This document shows, in pieces, positions 16,987-25,988 of a DNA stretch of 64,000 bases. The position numbers were made by a program, and so were the translations under genes. Position 1 is the first letter of the stretch; each line of letters starts with the position of its first letter. Source of the stretch: Thermoguttaceae bacterium (lineage in GTDB: Bacteria > Planctomycetota > Planctomycetia > Pirellulales > Thermoguttaceae); the NCBI GenBank assembly GCA_025060325.1, contig JANXBW010000025.1, positions 1-64,000 on the forward strand, read 5' to 3'. The notes under the pieces are model-generated. The model saw nothing but the letters and a program-made list of their open reading frames with translations. It was not told the origin of the DNA and did not search any database.

Positions 16987-18447
16987 ATGTACGAAAACTA
17001 CGGGACGAGGACAATCTTCGAGCTCGATAAGCAGGGATGTTCGGCGGTGTCTTGGCCGGCTGTGGACGTTCCAGAGCAAAGGCTTGAGGAGCTTTTGCCG
17101 GAGGAATATCTTCGGGGGGATGTTCCGCCTTTGCCGGAACTGGCCGAGCCAGACCTTGTTCGACACTACAGCATCCTAGCCAGCCGAAATATGTGTGTTG
17201 ACAGCCACTTTTATCCACTCGGCTCGTGCACGATGAAGTACAACCCAAAAAGGCACGAGCGGTGGGCAGCTCTTCCCGGCTTTAGCGATCTTCATCCTTA
17301 TCAGCCGGCAGATTCCCTCCAGGGGCTTTTGGCACTACTTTACGAACTTCAACAAATGCTGGCGGCGTTAGCTGGCCTGGATGCAGTCAGTCTGCATCCA
17401 GCGGCCGGTGCCCAGGGTGAGCTAACGGCGCTACTGATTGCGACGGCTTACTTTCGCAGTCGTGGCGAGAAGCGACGTTTTGTCCTTGTGCCGGATGTAG
17501 CCCACGGGACAAACCCGGCCAGTGCGAAGATGGCTGGCTTGGAGGTGGTACAAGTCCGCAGTTCGCCCGAGGGCATCGCCGATCCGGAGATCGTAGCCCA
17601 GCACTTAAGCCCTGAGACAGCTGTTTTCATGATCACTAACCCGAATACCTTGGGGCTTTTCGAGCGGCATATTCGCCGGCTGTGCGAGATGGTTCATGCT
17701 GTGGGTGCCTTGGTGTACTTGGATGGGGCGAATATGAACGCCATTTGCGGCATCGCCCAGCCGGGAAAATTTGGTGTGGATATGATGCACTTTAACACAC
17801 ACAAGACGTTCAGTACGCCACATGGAGGCGGCGGCCCGGGGGCCGGCCCGGTGGCAGTTACGGCGCGGCTGGCACCGTTTTTGCCAGTGCCGGTCGTTGT
17901 CTACGAAAACGGGCGTTACCGATTGGATGACAATCGGCCGCAGTCAATTGGGCGGGTACGAAGCTTTTTCGGCAACGTGGGTGTATTGATTCGCACCTAC
18001 TGTTATTTGCGGACGTTAGGTGCCGAAGGCCTTCGCCGAGTGGCTCAGCATGCGGTTTTAAATGCCAACTATTTGATGTACAAAGTCAGCCAGGTACTGC
18101 CCATCCCGTACAACCGGCGCTGTATGCACGAGTTTGTTGCCTCTGCCGCCAAGGTCAAAGCCGAGCGAAATATCTCCGCCATGGACATTGCCAAGCGGTT
18201 GCTGGACTACGGCTTCCATGCACCCACTGTTTATTTTCCGCTTGTTGTGCGGGAAGCGTTGATGATTGAGCCGACGGAAACGGAAAGCCGGGAGACCTTG
18301 GACGCATTTGCCGCTGCTTTGGAGGCCATCATAAGCGAAGATCCCGAGCTACTTCACCAAGCTCCTCATCGGATGCCCATTAGTCGGCCGGACGAAGTAC
18401 GGGCAGCCAGGCAGCCACAACTCACCTGGGGAGAAGGCTCGTCATGA
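16987..18447 (+). CDS. gcvPB: Glycine dehydrogenase (decarboxylating) subunit 2
   Basis: This is the PLP-bearing half of the split P protein. The cofactor lysine lies in FNTHKTFSTPHGGGGPG, residue 273 counting from the chosen ATG. Other signatures are SHFYPLGSCTMKYNPK, HPAAGAQGE, PDVAHGTNPAS and GANMNAI, all placed as in known GcvPB proteins. A GTG at 16960 would directly abut the gcvPA stop. The ATG at 16987 is preferred because GGGGAG lies six bases upstream and the protein then begins MYENYG at normal family length (486 residues). Its 3' end overlaps the lipoate ligase start by 4 bp (ATGA). Confidence 0.95.
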   Translation: MYENYGTRTIFELDKQGCSAVSWPAVDVPEQRLEELLPEEYLRGDVPPLPELAEPDLVRHYSILASRNMCVDSHFYPLGSCTMKYNPKRHERWAALPGFSDLHPYQPADSLQGLLALLYELQQMLAALAGLDAVSLHPAAGAQGELTALLIATAYFRSRGEKRRFVLVPDVAHGTNPASAKMAGLEVVQVRSSPEGIADPEIVAQHLSPETAVFMITNPNTLGLFERHIRRLCEMVHAVGALVYLDGANMNAICGIAQPGKFGVDMMHFNTHKTFSTPHGGGGPGAGPVAVTARLAPFLPVPVVVYENGRYRLDDNRPQSIGRVRSFFGNVGVLIRTYCYLRTLGAEGLRRVAQHAVLNANYLMYKVSQVLPIPYNRRCMHEFVASAAKVKAERNISAMDIAKRLLDYGFHAPTVYFPLVVREALMIEPTETESRETLDAFAAALEAIISEDPELLHQAPHRMPISRPDEVRAARQPQLTWGEGSS

Positions 18448-19322
18448 CGGTGTGCCGGTTGATCCAGGATCTGCCGGCGGGCGGCGCATGGAACATGGCC
18501 GTTGATGAAGTGTTGCTGGCTCGGGTCGGGGCTTCCGGACCGGTGCTTCGACTCTACCAGTGGTCGCCTGCTACTTTATCGCTCGGCTTTTTCCAGGCTC
18601 ATACCGATCGGAAGCTGCACCCGCCAACACTTTCTTGTCCGGTGGTGCGCCGGCCAAGCGGAGGTGGAGCTATCCTCCATGACCGGGAACTCACTTATGC
18701 CCTGGTCTTACCCTTAAACCGGGGGCAGACGGGAAGGCAGGAAAAGCTTTATTTTGCCGTCCACAAAGCAGTTATAAGGGCCCTGAGTCGCTGGGGATGC
18801 AAGGCGGAGCTCGTGGGCGTAAACGAAGCAAAGTTAGGAGTTGGCCAGGTCACTACGCCGTGCGAGCGCTTCGGTGCGGACCGGGCAAACCGGGAGAACT
18901 GTTTGCCGCGCGAAACCCTCGGTTGTGGGGCGGAATTGGCCGCGGACGTATCCGCGTTAGCTCACGCCCGGGAGGGAAGCAAAGAGCCTTTTATGTGCTT
19001 TGCCCGGCGATCGTGCGGTGATGTGGTCATTGGTCCACATAAGATTGCCGGAAGTGCCCAGCGTCGGGTGGCCAGCGGCATCCTGCAACATGGCTCAATC
19101 CTTTTGGGGCAATCGCCCTATGCACCGGAATTCCCAGGGGTTTGTGAGCTCCTGGGCCGAGAAATTCCCGCGGAGGAATTGGCCCAGGCCTTCGTGCAGG
19201 AAATCGCGGAAGCCCTTGGGGTTACGTTTGTTACCGGCCAGATGACCGAAAGCGAACTTAGTCAGGCCCGGCAACTGGTGGCTGCCAAGTATGGCAATCC
19301 CTCGTGGACACAAAGGCGTTGA
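18444..19322 (+). CDS. Lipoate-protein ligase A / lipoyltransferase family protein
   Basis: It probably attaches lipoate or octanoate to the H protein encoded in the same operon. The 292 residues show the LplA/LipM fold motifs: NMAVDEVLL near the N-terminus, RRPSGGGAILHDRELTY (69-85), and the acyl-transfer lysine in GPHKIAGSAQRR (Lys200). Between residues 127 and 182 there is a Gly/Arg/Glu-rich insertion of roughly 45 residues before CFARRSCGDVV. There is no separate C-terminal accessory domain, so it resembles LipM-type octanoyltransferases or LplA large domains; which acyl donor it uses is not decidable here. The start codon overlaps the gcvPB stop, so translation is coupled. Confidence 0.87.
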   Translation: MTVCRLIQDLPAGGAWNMAVDEVLLARVGASGPVLRLYQWSPATLSLGFFQAHTDRKLHPPTLSCPVVRRPSGGGAILHDRELTYALVLPLNRGQTGRQEKLYFAVHKAVIRALSRWGCKAELVGVNEAKLGVGQVTTPCERFGADRANRENCLPRETLGCGAELAADVSALAHAREGSKEPFMCFARRSCGDVVIGPHKIAGSAQRRVASGILQHGSILLGQSPYAPEFPGVCELLGREIPAEELAQAFVQEIAEALGVTFVTGQMTESELSQARQLVAAKYGNPSWTQRR

Positions 19323-19353
19323 CAAAGCGTGCGGCTTGGAGCTTGTCAACGAT

Positions 19354-20592
19354 TCAGAGAAGCTCCAGAGGGTTCTCTCTTGTCGCCAGGGGAAAGGTGA
19401 CCGGCTTACCTAGCCGCTGCGATTCGAAAACGGCCATCACCATCTCTATCGACCAGCGGGCTTCGTACATGTTGGCTTGAGGTTGACGATCCTCTTCCAC
19501 GGCAGCCATGAGATCTTGGATCGCAAGAACATTACCACCATGGAGGGCGGGGTCGTCAATGGTCTCGGGCTTACCTAGCCCGTTGGAGGAGATGGGGATC
19601 CACTGCTTCTTCGATCGGCCGGGCGACCAGGAGGAGTCCGGGAGGAAGAAAACCTCCGGCAGTTGTCCGGTGTTAAAAAGTTGGACAATCCCTTTTGATC
19701 CGTAAATACTGATGCCAAAGCGGGTTGGGCGTCCCTGAGCGTCTTTCCGCGAATCGAAATAGCCGACCGGTCCTTTTTTCAACTTGTACATGGCGTGGAC
19801 ATTGTCACCGGCCAGAGGTCCAAGTCCCTCGTTGCCTTCTTGAACATCCTCGCGGCGGATAGGCCGACCGTCTTTCTCCACAAGGCCAAAGCACCACAGT
19901 GGCTCTCCGCCAAAATACTGCATCAAGTTGAACATATGGACACCCAGGACAAACAGGTCCTCGGCGCCGCCCCGTCGGTCTTCTTTGCCCCGTGCACGAA
20001 TTTCCAAAATTTCGCCCAATTGACCGGAGGCAATAAGCTCGTCAATCCAGCGGAGCTTTGGACTGTAACGCGTTTGAAAGGCCTGCACCAGTTTGACGTT
20101 ATTCTTTTCGCAGGTGGCAACGATCGTGTCGGCCTCGGCTAAGGTGCGACACATCGGCTTTTCCAAAAAGATTCCTCGCACGCCCGCTTCCACAGCTGCC
20201 AAAACCATCTGGCAATGTTGATCGACCCACCGTGGACAAATGCTAACAAAGTCCGGCTTGGTTTTTTGGAGCATCTGGCGGTAATCGGCAAAGCCGGGCG
20301 GGCCACCTAAGCGCTTAACCGCCTCGGCAAGACCCTGCGGGTCTGGATCGGCAACCCCGACAATTTCCGCCTGAGGAATGTCAAGCCAGGCTACATCTAA
20401 GCCGTGTCCATAATCCCCTCGGCCAGTATGGCCGATAATGGCGACGCGATATTTTCGACTCGCGAGAGCCGGTACCCCTTGGTGACAAGAGCCGGCAAGC
20501 AAGGCTGCCGTGGTAGCTCCCCCTAACCACCGCCGACGAGAAAGTCTGCCGCTTTCTGCCTGGGAACCATTTCCCGGTTGTTTGCTTTTCAT
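19354..20592 (-). CDS. Gfo/Idh/MocA family oxidoreductase with Tat signal
   Basis: This is a predicted NAD(P)-dependent sugar oxidoreductase exported in folded form. The N-terminus has a twin-arginine signal (LSRRRWLGGATTAALLAG) followed by Cys, so it may even be a lipoprotein. The Rossmann domain starts KYRVAIIGHTGRGDYG, continues with GVADPDPQGLAEA and has the family phrase FLEKPMCRTLAEAD (the EKP motif). The C-terminal alpha/beta domain ends near WSIEMVMAVFESQRLGKPV. An upstream ATG at 20667 is possible, but the ATG at 20592 has GGGAG seven bases before it and puts the Tat motif near the start. It lies 113 bp after a GH43-like gene on the same strand, pointing to extracytoplasmic sugar processing. 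Planctomycetes hold many such paralogues, so the substrate is unknown. Confidence 0.88.
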   Translation of the reverse strand: MKSKQPGNGSQAESGRLSRRRWLGGATTAALLAGSCHQGVPALASRKYRVAIIGHTGRGDYGHGLDVAWLDIPQAEIVGVADPDPQGLAEAVKRLGGPPGFADYRQMLQKTKPDFVSICPRWVDQHCQMVLAAVEAGVRGIFLEKPMCRTLAEADTIVATCEKNNVKLVQAFQTRYSPKLRWIDELIASGQLGEILEIRARGKEDRRGGAEDLFVLGVHMFNLMQYFGGEPLWCFGLVEKDGRPIRREDVQEGNEGLGPLAGDNVHAMYKLKKGPVGYFDSRKDAQGRPTRFGISIYGSKGIVQLFNTGQLPEVFFLPDSSWSPGRSKKQWIPISSNGLGKPETIDDPALHGGNVLAIQDLMAAVEEDRQPQANMYEARWSIEMVMAVFESQRLGKPVTFPLATRENPLELL

Positions 20593-20705
20593 AAACAAGA
20601 CTCCCACATTGGACGGCCCGGTGCTATGCTGATCGGGCTTTGTGCTTTTTACGAAGAAGTCACGCAAGCGCTACTGGATGGCGAGTGCTAGCGGGGAATG
20701 TCCCG

Positions 20706-21710
20706 TCAATTTGTCTTCGGTGCGGTAACTTTGTCACAATAGGCTTTGAGGCGGAGGAAAACATCCTCGGTAACAGCAAAAGCGGTCCCGTGACGCATAC
20801 CCTTTGGATAAACAAATTGGCTAGACACGTCCTCGAAGTGCCGAAAATCTTTTGTTCGCATTGCCCCGTATTGGCCCATAGTGTATTTGTCGAAATACAC
20901 GTACCACCATTCGGCCACGCGCAAGACCGATGGTCCTTCCACCCACACACCGGCAGGTGAAAAGGGCGCCGAAGCCGGCGACCATGGCCCGAGAATACGC
21001 TCGGCAAACGCTACGCACAGGTTTTTGGCCGGCGGATTACGTGTTTCGTTCTTGAGGATCATTACATAACGCCCCTCGTAAGGGACGATGGTCGCGTCAA
21101 TGCAATTAAAGCCGGGGTTGTAGAAAAGTTCAGGAGGAGTGAACTCCTCGAAGTCCCGGGTGGTGGTGCGATAGATGCGGTGATTCCAACCGTTGTCGCC
21201 GCCCGGCAGCGTTTCTGGAAATTTCCCCTCGATTGTGGACGACCAAAAGATGACCCACTGACTTGTTGCCGGATCCCAGATCATTTCCGGTGCCCAACAA
21301 TTTTTCGCTCCGGGGACGTTTTCCATAATGGGGATGAAGCGCTGCGTGGACCAGGTGATAAGATCGCGAGAATGGGCAAGCCCGAATCCCCGGTCTAGTC
21401 CGTGAGTTGTCCACAGAAGATGAAAAATACCATCGGGCCCCTGAATGATAAATGGGTCCCGCATGAGTCTTCCTCCTACCTCGGGGGTCAGGAGCGGCTG
21501 GCCGCCGGCAAGCGCTTCCCACCGCAAGCCGTCGGTGCTCCAAGCAAGATGAAGTCCGGTCTTACCCACGCCAGTGAAATAGCAGAAAAGATAAACCTCC
21601 TTACCTGCGGCCCACTGGCCGGCCCGAGTTTCTTCCGCTGCGAGTGCGGGGGAGAAAATCGTGGCTACGATAGCCAACGTGGGGATCTGACAAATCTTGT
21701 TGACATGCAT
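20706..21710 (-). CDS. Secreted glycoside hydrolase family 43-like protein
   Basis: This is a predicted secreted beta-propeller glycosidase of 334 residues. A signal peptide (hydrophobic residues 9-25, ending ALAAEE) is followed by repeated blade motifs. Candidate catalytic acids fit the GH43/GH117 pattern: the Asp in LMRDPFI, the Glu in WAPEMIWD and the Glu in WVEGPSV. A further blade phrase, YVYFDKY, follows. The ATG is nine bases after GGAGG. It is the likely first gene of a two-gene unit with the downstream oxidoreductase. GH43-like proteins act on arabinose, xylose or galactose polymers; the substrate cannot be chosen from this sequence. Confidence 0.75.
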   Translation of the reverse strand: MHVNKICQIPTLAIVATIFSPALAAEETRAGQWAAGKEVYLFCYFTGVGKTGLHLAWSTDGLRWEALAGGQPLLTPEVGGRLMRDPFIIQGPDGIFHLLWTTHGLDRGFGLAHSRDLITWSTQRFIPIMENVPGAKNCWAPEMIWDPATSQWVIFWSSTIEGKFPETLPGGDNGWNHRIYRTTTRDFEEFTPPELFYNPGFNCIDATIVPYEGRYVMILKNETRNPPAKNLCVAFAERILGPWSPASAPFSPAGVWVEGPSVLRVAEWWYVYFDKYTMGQYGAMRTKDFRHFEDVSSQFVYPKGMRHGTAFAVTEDVFLRLKAYCDKVTAPKTN

Positions 21711-22699
21711 AGGCTCAGTCCTCCCGATGGCTTACCTGGTGGGGAAATTGCTGTTGAGCGCTTCTACCCTCAAAACCTGACAAACCCGGGGCAAGTCGGA
21801 GGGCATTAAATTGCATCAGCTTCGGGTGGCTTTAAGCTCCAGGCATCTGTGGCGCGGGCGGGATTTTTGCACAAAACCCGGCAAACCTTCGTTCCCGGCC
21901 TGGTTAGCAACAAGTTTTCCCCAATCAAAGGCTTAAGCCGCCAGACGGTTGATCGCGCAGCGGGGAAAACTGGGCCTTTACCAACAAGAGGCGGAAGGCG
22001 GAAGCTTATCATTTTGCCGGGCCTTCCCGCCCCGAACTTTCCTGCTTTTCGCGTGAGTAACATTCGGCTTTCCAGTGCGTCTGGCCTGCGCTTCGGACCA
22101 TTCGTTGTGGCAATATTCTTGGAGGGCCTGCTTTCGTCCAGCGGCGGTTATTCACGGCGGTACCCTCCCGCCTTTGGTTGACTTCCATTCTGAGTAGTTT
22201 GCCCTAATGTTCAAGGCTGCCAAAAGAGGCAGCTCTTGCTTGGAGAAATGGGGTCGCTTTGGGGAGGGGCCCAAGCTTTTGGAATGGATTCGCGCTAACC
22301 GCGGCTCCCGGGTGGTTCGTCCGGGCACGAAGGGCTAGGATGAAAAAGGGAATAACTCCGGTGGCAAGGGCTTCCTGGCTCTTTGGCTCCGCGATGGTGA
22401 AACCTACGCAATTTTGCCGAAGCCGAGGGCTTCCGTGCGCCTAGGCGATTTGGCGGAAGGTGTGCTTCCCGGTCTAGTTGCGTTGGGGGAACTTTGTATC
22501 GCTAGTAGAAAGCAGAGCTTTTATTTTGCCAAGATAAGGCACCGGGGAAACGTTGTGGCGACCGAGGTTGTGGGGTCTTTGCCATCGCGGCATGCGCTAG
22601 CTTAAGAAAATCGATAGCTGAGGGGTCTTCCGCAACTGGCGGCTATCCGCGATAAAAGTTGTTGTTGATGAATGGAAAAGTGGGGAAGAGGAACAAGGC
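21711..22699. other. 989-bp gene-free region upstream of dnaB
   Basis: No frame here has convincing coding features. It contains a long-range inverted repeat at 21913-21971, listed separately. A frame at 22345-22605 stays open for about 87 codons, but it is entered after a stop, has no good start and matches no family I know. Promoters for the GH43-like gene and dnaB must lie here. Confidence 0.45.
21913..21971. repeat. Nested inverted repeat, possible structured RNA or operator
   Basis: The perfect 10-bp arms AGTTTTCCCC and GGGGAAAACT are 39 bases apart. Inside them ATCAA pairs with TTGAT, and the loop holds the palindrome GGCTTAAGCC. Nested pairing of this type is typical of a folded RNA, but no known class is recognised. 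It lies 200 bp upstream of the GH43-like gene on the minus strand. Confidence 0.45.
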
Positions 22700-24163
22700 A
22701 TGGCAGCCGATGGAGAAAAACGGCGCAAGCGGTCGAGCCAGGCGGAGGCAGATGCAGTCTCTGGGGCAGTTGAACTAGTGGATCGACTTCCGCCGCAGAA
22801 TTTGGACGCCGAGCGGGCGGTGCTTGCTAGCCTGCTTCTTGACCCGCGGATGTGCGACGAGGTGGTCCTCCTGGTCAAGCCGGAGGATTTTTACCTCGAG
22901 GCTCATCAGAAGCTTTTTGCGCACATGCTGGCCCTTCACGAGTCGGGCCAAACTATCGATGCCACGCTGCTAGTGGATCGGCTTAAAAAAGCCGGCGACT
23001 ACGAGGCGGTTGGCGGGGCGGCTTATTTGGCCAAGATCATGGAAGCGGTCGCCGTGCCCGCTCATGCCACCTACTACGCTCGAATTGTCCGCGATAAGTC
23101 AACACTTCGTCAACTAATTCATGCCACCGCCCGGATTATGCGCGATGCGTACGAGGAAGTCGAGGAACCGGAGCGACTGCTCTCGCGGGCTGAGGAGCAG
23201 GTCTTCGCCATTCGCGATCGTCGCAGCAACGATCAGATCTTTCCCATCCACGATGTGCTCGTTGAGGCCTTTCAGCAAATTGACCGCCGGCTGACCGAGG
23301 GCACACCGGGGGGCTTAGCCACGGGCTTTCGAGACCTGGACGATCTGACTGGCGGGCTTCATGAATCGGAGCTTATTATCCTGGCAGCCCGACCAAGCAT
23401 GGGAAAAACAGCCTTGGCCACTAACATCGCCGAATATGTAACGCTTGAGCTGAATGTGCCCTGTTTATTTGTTAGCTTAGAAATGGCTCGGCGGGAATTG
23501 GCTCAGCGAATGCTATGTTCGCTAGGAAAGATCGACGGGAAGAAGTTCCGCTCCGGTTTTATCTCAAGTGCTGAGCGGGAGAAGCTGGTCCGGGCGTCTA
23601 ACCAATTGGCTCAGGCCCCGCTTTTTATCGACGACACCCCGAGCCGAACGGTGTCGGAAATTGCCGCCTGCGCCCGCCGGCTCAAGCGCAAATGTGGACT
23701 TGGACTTGTGGTTATCGACTATCTTCAGCTCATTGAGCCGGACAATCCCCAAGACCCGCGGCAAGAGCAGGTGGCCCGAATCACCCGGCGGCTAAAAGCG
23801 ATGGCGCGTGAGCTCCAGACGCCTGTGCTTTGCCTTGCCCAGCTTAATCGGCAGGTGGAACAAGGCCGCGAAGGTCATCGTCCGCGTCTCAGCCACCTCC
23901 GGGAATCGGGGGCTATCGAGCAGGATGCTGATGTGGTGATGTTCGTCCACAGGGAAGAATATTACTGCCATTCCCGGGAAGAGGCCGAGCAAAAAGGCGT
24001 CGCCGGAATTGCGGAAATTATCGTGGCTAAGCAGCGTAACGGCCCAACTGGCGAAGTAAAGTTAGCTTGGCTTCAAAAGTACACTCGATTTGAAAACCTC
24101 CGGGCGCATTACGAAGAATTCGACGCACCTGTGGACCAGGAGGAAGATGAATCCCCGTTTTAA
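22700..24163 (+). CDS. dnaB: Replicative DNA helicase DnaB
   Basis: This is the hexameric 5'-3' replication-fork helicase. The 487 residues start with a charged extension of about 30, then the N-terminal helical domain that begins PPQNLDAERAVLASLLLD (family phrase PPxxxxAE.xvLG). The RecA-like domain has Walker A RPSMGKTALA (231-240), LFVSLEM, VVIDYLQLI (Walker B), LAQLNRQVE and, near the end, a RESGAIEQDADVV phrase and the arginine-finger region KQRNGPTGEV. All motifs are intact. The ATG follows GAGGAA. It has no co-directional neighbour close by; the usual partner rplI is not seen upstream. Confidence 0.97.
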   Translation: MAADGEKRRKRSSQAEADAVSGAVELVDRLPPQNLDAERAVLASLLLDPRMCDEVVLLVKPEDFYLEAHQKLFAHMLALHESGQTIDATLLVDRLKKAGDYEAVGGAAYLAKIMEAVAVPAHATYYARIVRDKSTLRQLIHATARIMRDAYEEVEEPERLLSRAEEQVFAIRDRRSNDQIFPIHDVLVEAFQQIDRRLTEGTPGGLATGFRDLDDLTGGLHESELIILAARPSMGKTALATNIAEYVTLELNVPCLFVSLEMARRELAQRMLCSLGKIDGKKFRSGFISSAEREKLVRASNQLAQAPLFIDDTPSRTVSEIAACARRLKRKCGLGLVVIDYLQLIEPDNPQDPRQEQVARITRRLKAMARELQTPVLCLAQLNRQVEQGREGHRPRLSHLRESGAIEQDADVVMFVHREEYYCHSREEAEQKGVAGIAEIIVAKQRNGPTGEVKLAWLQKYTRFENLRAHYEEFDAPVDQEEDESPF

Positions 24164-24315
24164 GCAGGTGGCAGGCCGGCAAGCCGTCCGGGGCGAGCGG
24201 GGTGTGCCGCTTGACTTGTCGCACTTAGGGACGGCCTGAGTCGAGCAATCCTTGTTTGCTTTTGAGGGGATGGGTCTTCTGAAGGGCTTCCCGGCTTGCC
24301 GGAAGGAGGCTTTAG

Positions 24316-24537
24316 TTGGCCAAAACTCCTAGACTGGCCCAATTGTGGCGGTATACTCTCTGCCAGATGCCGCGAGGGGCAAAGGCGGGCTTGTCGCCGA
24401 TCTGGTGGGAGGGCGAGCTCGGGCCAGGGGAGCCGGCGGACGGCGCCTCAGAAAGGTGGGCCCAGTGGGGAATTGGGAAAGCTCCGCGTTTCTTGGTCGC
24501 GGCAATGGGCCACCGAGTGCTGCTTGCTGTGGGCTAG
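24316..24537 (+). CDS. Possible small Trp-rich protein, unrecognised
   Basis: A 73-residue frame opens with TTG, six bases after a perfect AGGAGG (24304-24309). It encodes a peptide with several Trp residues (LWRY, IWWEGE, RWAQWG) and no Cys except one. I do not recognise it. It lies 150 bp after dnaB on the same strand. Coding is not certain: the base composition makes open frames common, and two other frames are also open here. The ribosome site is the main support. Confidence 0.25.
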   Translation: MAKTPRLAQLWRYTLCQMPRGAKAGLSPIWWEGELGPGEPADGASERWAQWGIGKAPRFLVAAMGHRVLLAVG

Positions 24538-24642
24538 CTCCTGGTGGCGTGCACCCTTAGTGTGCGAGAAAGGACGCCTGGTCGCGTAGGAAGAGCGGGA
24601 CAAATTTCCGCCGGGTCGAATGATGGTTGGTCGCCGCGCGGA

Positions 24643-24658
24643 TAACGGGCGCCCGTTA
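24643..24658. promoter_or_regulatory. Perfect 16-bp palindrome upstream of GH99-like gene
   Basis: TAACGGGCGCCCGTTA reads identically on both strands. It lies 194 bp before the GH99-like start, in a gene-free area. Its form is that of an operator for a dimeric repressor, but no regulator gene adjoins it. Confidence 0.4.
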
Positions 24659-24851
24659 AGCAAGTTTGAAACCGAGCTTATTACTGCGGGCTTTTACCGC
24701 CTGCTCTCAAGCTTCGGCTTTCGCAAACATTCGCTGGGCCGAAATGCTGGAGTGGGTCTGACAAGAGAGCGTCCGCTGGTTTTTTGCTTTAGTAAAATCC
24801 GAATCCGGGCTGCCAATCGATCCTCGGTGCTCCAGCTTGGGAGGGACATCT

Positions 24852-25988
24852 ATGAGTCTCAAAAGCATGACATTTGATCGGCAAATTGGTCAACGCGAAG
24901 TTATTTGGGGTGGTTACACGAGGCTTTGCTTGTTTACCGGGGTAACTTCCTTGGTCGTTTTGGCCTTTGCCCTTGGGGCTGTTTTTGGCCAAGAGGCTCG
25001 GGCGCCGGCCAGCTCCGCGATGAATGGGGACATCCCGCGAATGGTGCTGACCTTCTATTACCCCTGGTACGGTAACCCGGAAAAACCGGGGGGCAGCGGT
25101 CGCTGGTCGCACTGGCGGGATGTTGATGTGGCGGCTAAGAAGATCGGCTCAAGCACGAATTATCCGCTTCTTGGTGCCTACGATTCGCACGACCCGAATA
25201 CCATTCGTCAACATTGTCGCTGGACCGTGGAAGCAGGTATCCACGGGTGGATCGTCAGCTGGTGGGGACACGGGGACTTTTCCGACCAGGCACTGGAAAA
25301 GATCTTGGCCACCGTTGGGCCGCTTATAAGGATTACCGTCTACTACGAGACCGTACCCAACCCGAAGACTCCCGCTTCGGCGACGAAAGACATTGTTCGC
25401 CTTCTGCGTAAGTACGGCGATCATCCCCGCTGGCTTCGTGTCAACGGGAAGCCGGTCGTCTTTGTTTACGGCAGAGCGATTGGGGAAATCGGTGTCAAAG
25501 GTTGGCAGGAGGTGGTTGCTGCCGTTCGGCAAGAATATCCTCAGGGGGTTTTCTTCCAGGGGGATCGCTTCTCGGCTGAAGCGGCCCAGGTCTTTGACGG
25601 TTTACACACTTATAACACGGCCGGACAACTGCGGGGCAAAAGTTTGGAAGAAGTCCGCGCTTGGTGCCGGGAAACTTATCCCCGGTGGGTCAAGCTGGCA
25701 CGAGAGGCCGGCAAATCGGTGGCGCTTACGGTCATTCCAGGCTATGACGATACAAAGATCCGTAAACCGGGGCTTGCCGTGGATCGTTTCGACGGCCAAA
25801 GTTATGGAATTCAGTGGGAGGAGGCGATCGCTGCCCAGCCCGATTGGGTGCTTATCACATCGTTTAACGAGTGGCACGAAGGCAGCGAGATTGAGCCTTC
25901 GTTGGAACATGGACAAAAGTACCTCGAATTAACCCGGCAATGGGCCACCCAATTTGCCCCGCTGCGCCCCGTTCAACCGATGCCTTAA
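24852..25988 (+). CDS. Secreted GH99-like glycoside hydrolase (endo-alpha-mannosidase-related)
   Basis: A predicted exported TIM-barrel glycosidase. An N-terminal hydrophobic segment (about residues 20-42) suggests a signal peptide or anchor. The catalytic domain begins VLTFYYPWYGNPE, continues with HWRDVD, GIHGWIVSWWGHGDFSD and KPVVFVYGR, and ends with SFNEWHEGSEIEPS. The Glu-X-X-Glu spacing in NEWHEGS matches the two catalytic glutamates reported for GH99; this is inference from memory of that family. The ATG at 24852 has GGGAGG six bases upstream and is preferred over a TTG at 24837. At 378 residues it matches the family length. The natural substrate (alpha-mannan or another glycan) is unknown. 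Confidence 0.82.
   Translation: MSLKSMTFDRQIGQREVIWGGYTRLCLFTGVTSLVVLAFALGAVFGQEARAPASSAMNGDIPRMVLTFYYPWYGNPEKPGGSGRWSHWRDVDVAAKKIGSSTNYPLLGAYDSHDPNTIRQHCRWTVEAGIHGWIVSWWGHGDFSDQALEKILATVGPLIRITVYYETVPNPKTPASATKDIVRLLRKYGDHPRWLRVNGKPVVFVYGRAIGEIGVKGWQEVVAAVRQEYPQGVFFQGDRFSAEAAQVFDGLHTYNTAGQLRGKSLEEVRAWCRETYPRWVKLAREAGKSVALTVIPGYDDTKIRKPGLAVDRFDGQSYGIQWEEAIAAQPDWVLITSFNEWHEGSEIEPSLEHGQKYLELTRQWATQFAPLRPVQPMP

Larger units (their letters stand above)
24164..24851. other. 688-bp region between dnaB and GH99-like gene
   Basis: No recognised gene is present. It holds one short frame with a good ribosome site (24316-24537) and a perfect 16-bp palindrome (24643-24658); both are listed separately. 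The rest shows no clear signal. Confidence 0.4.

Noticed and set aside
22345-22605. Open frame ahead of dnaB at the usual place of rplI
   Set aside because: Entered directly after a stop codon and shows none of the L9 residues.
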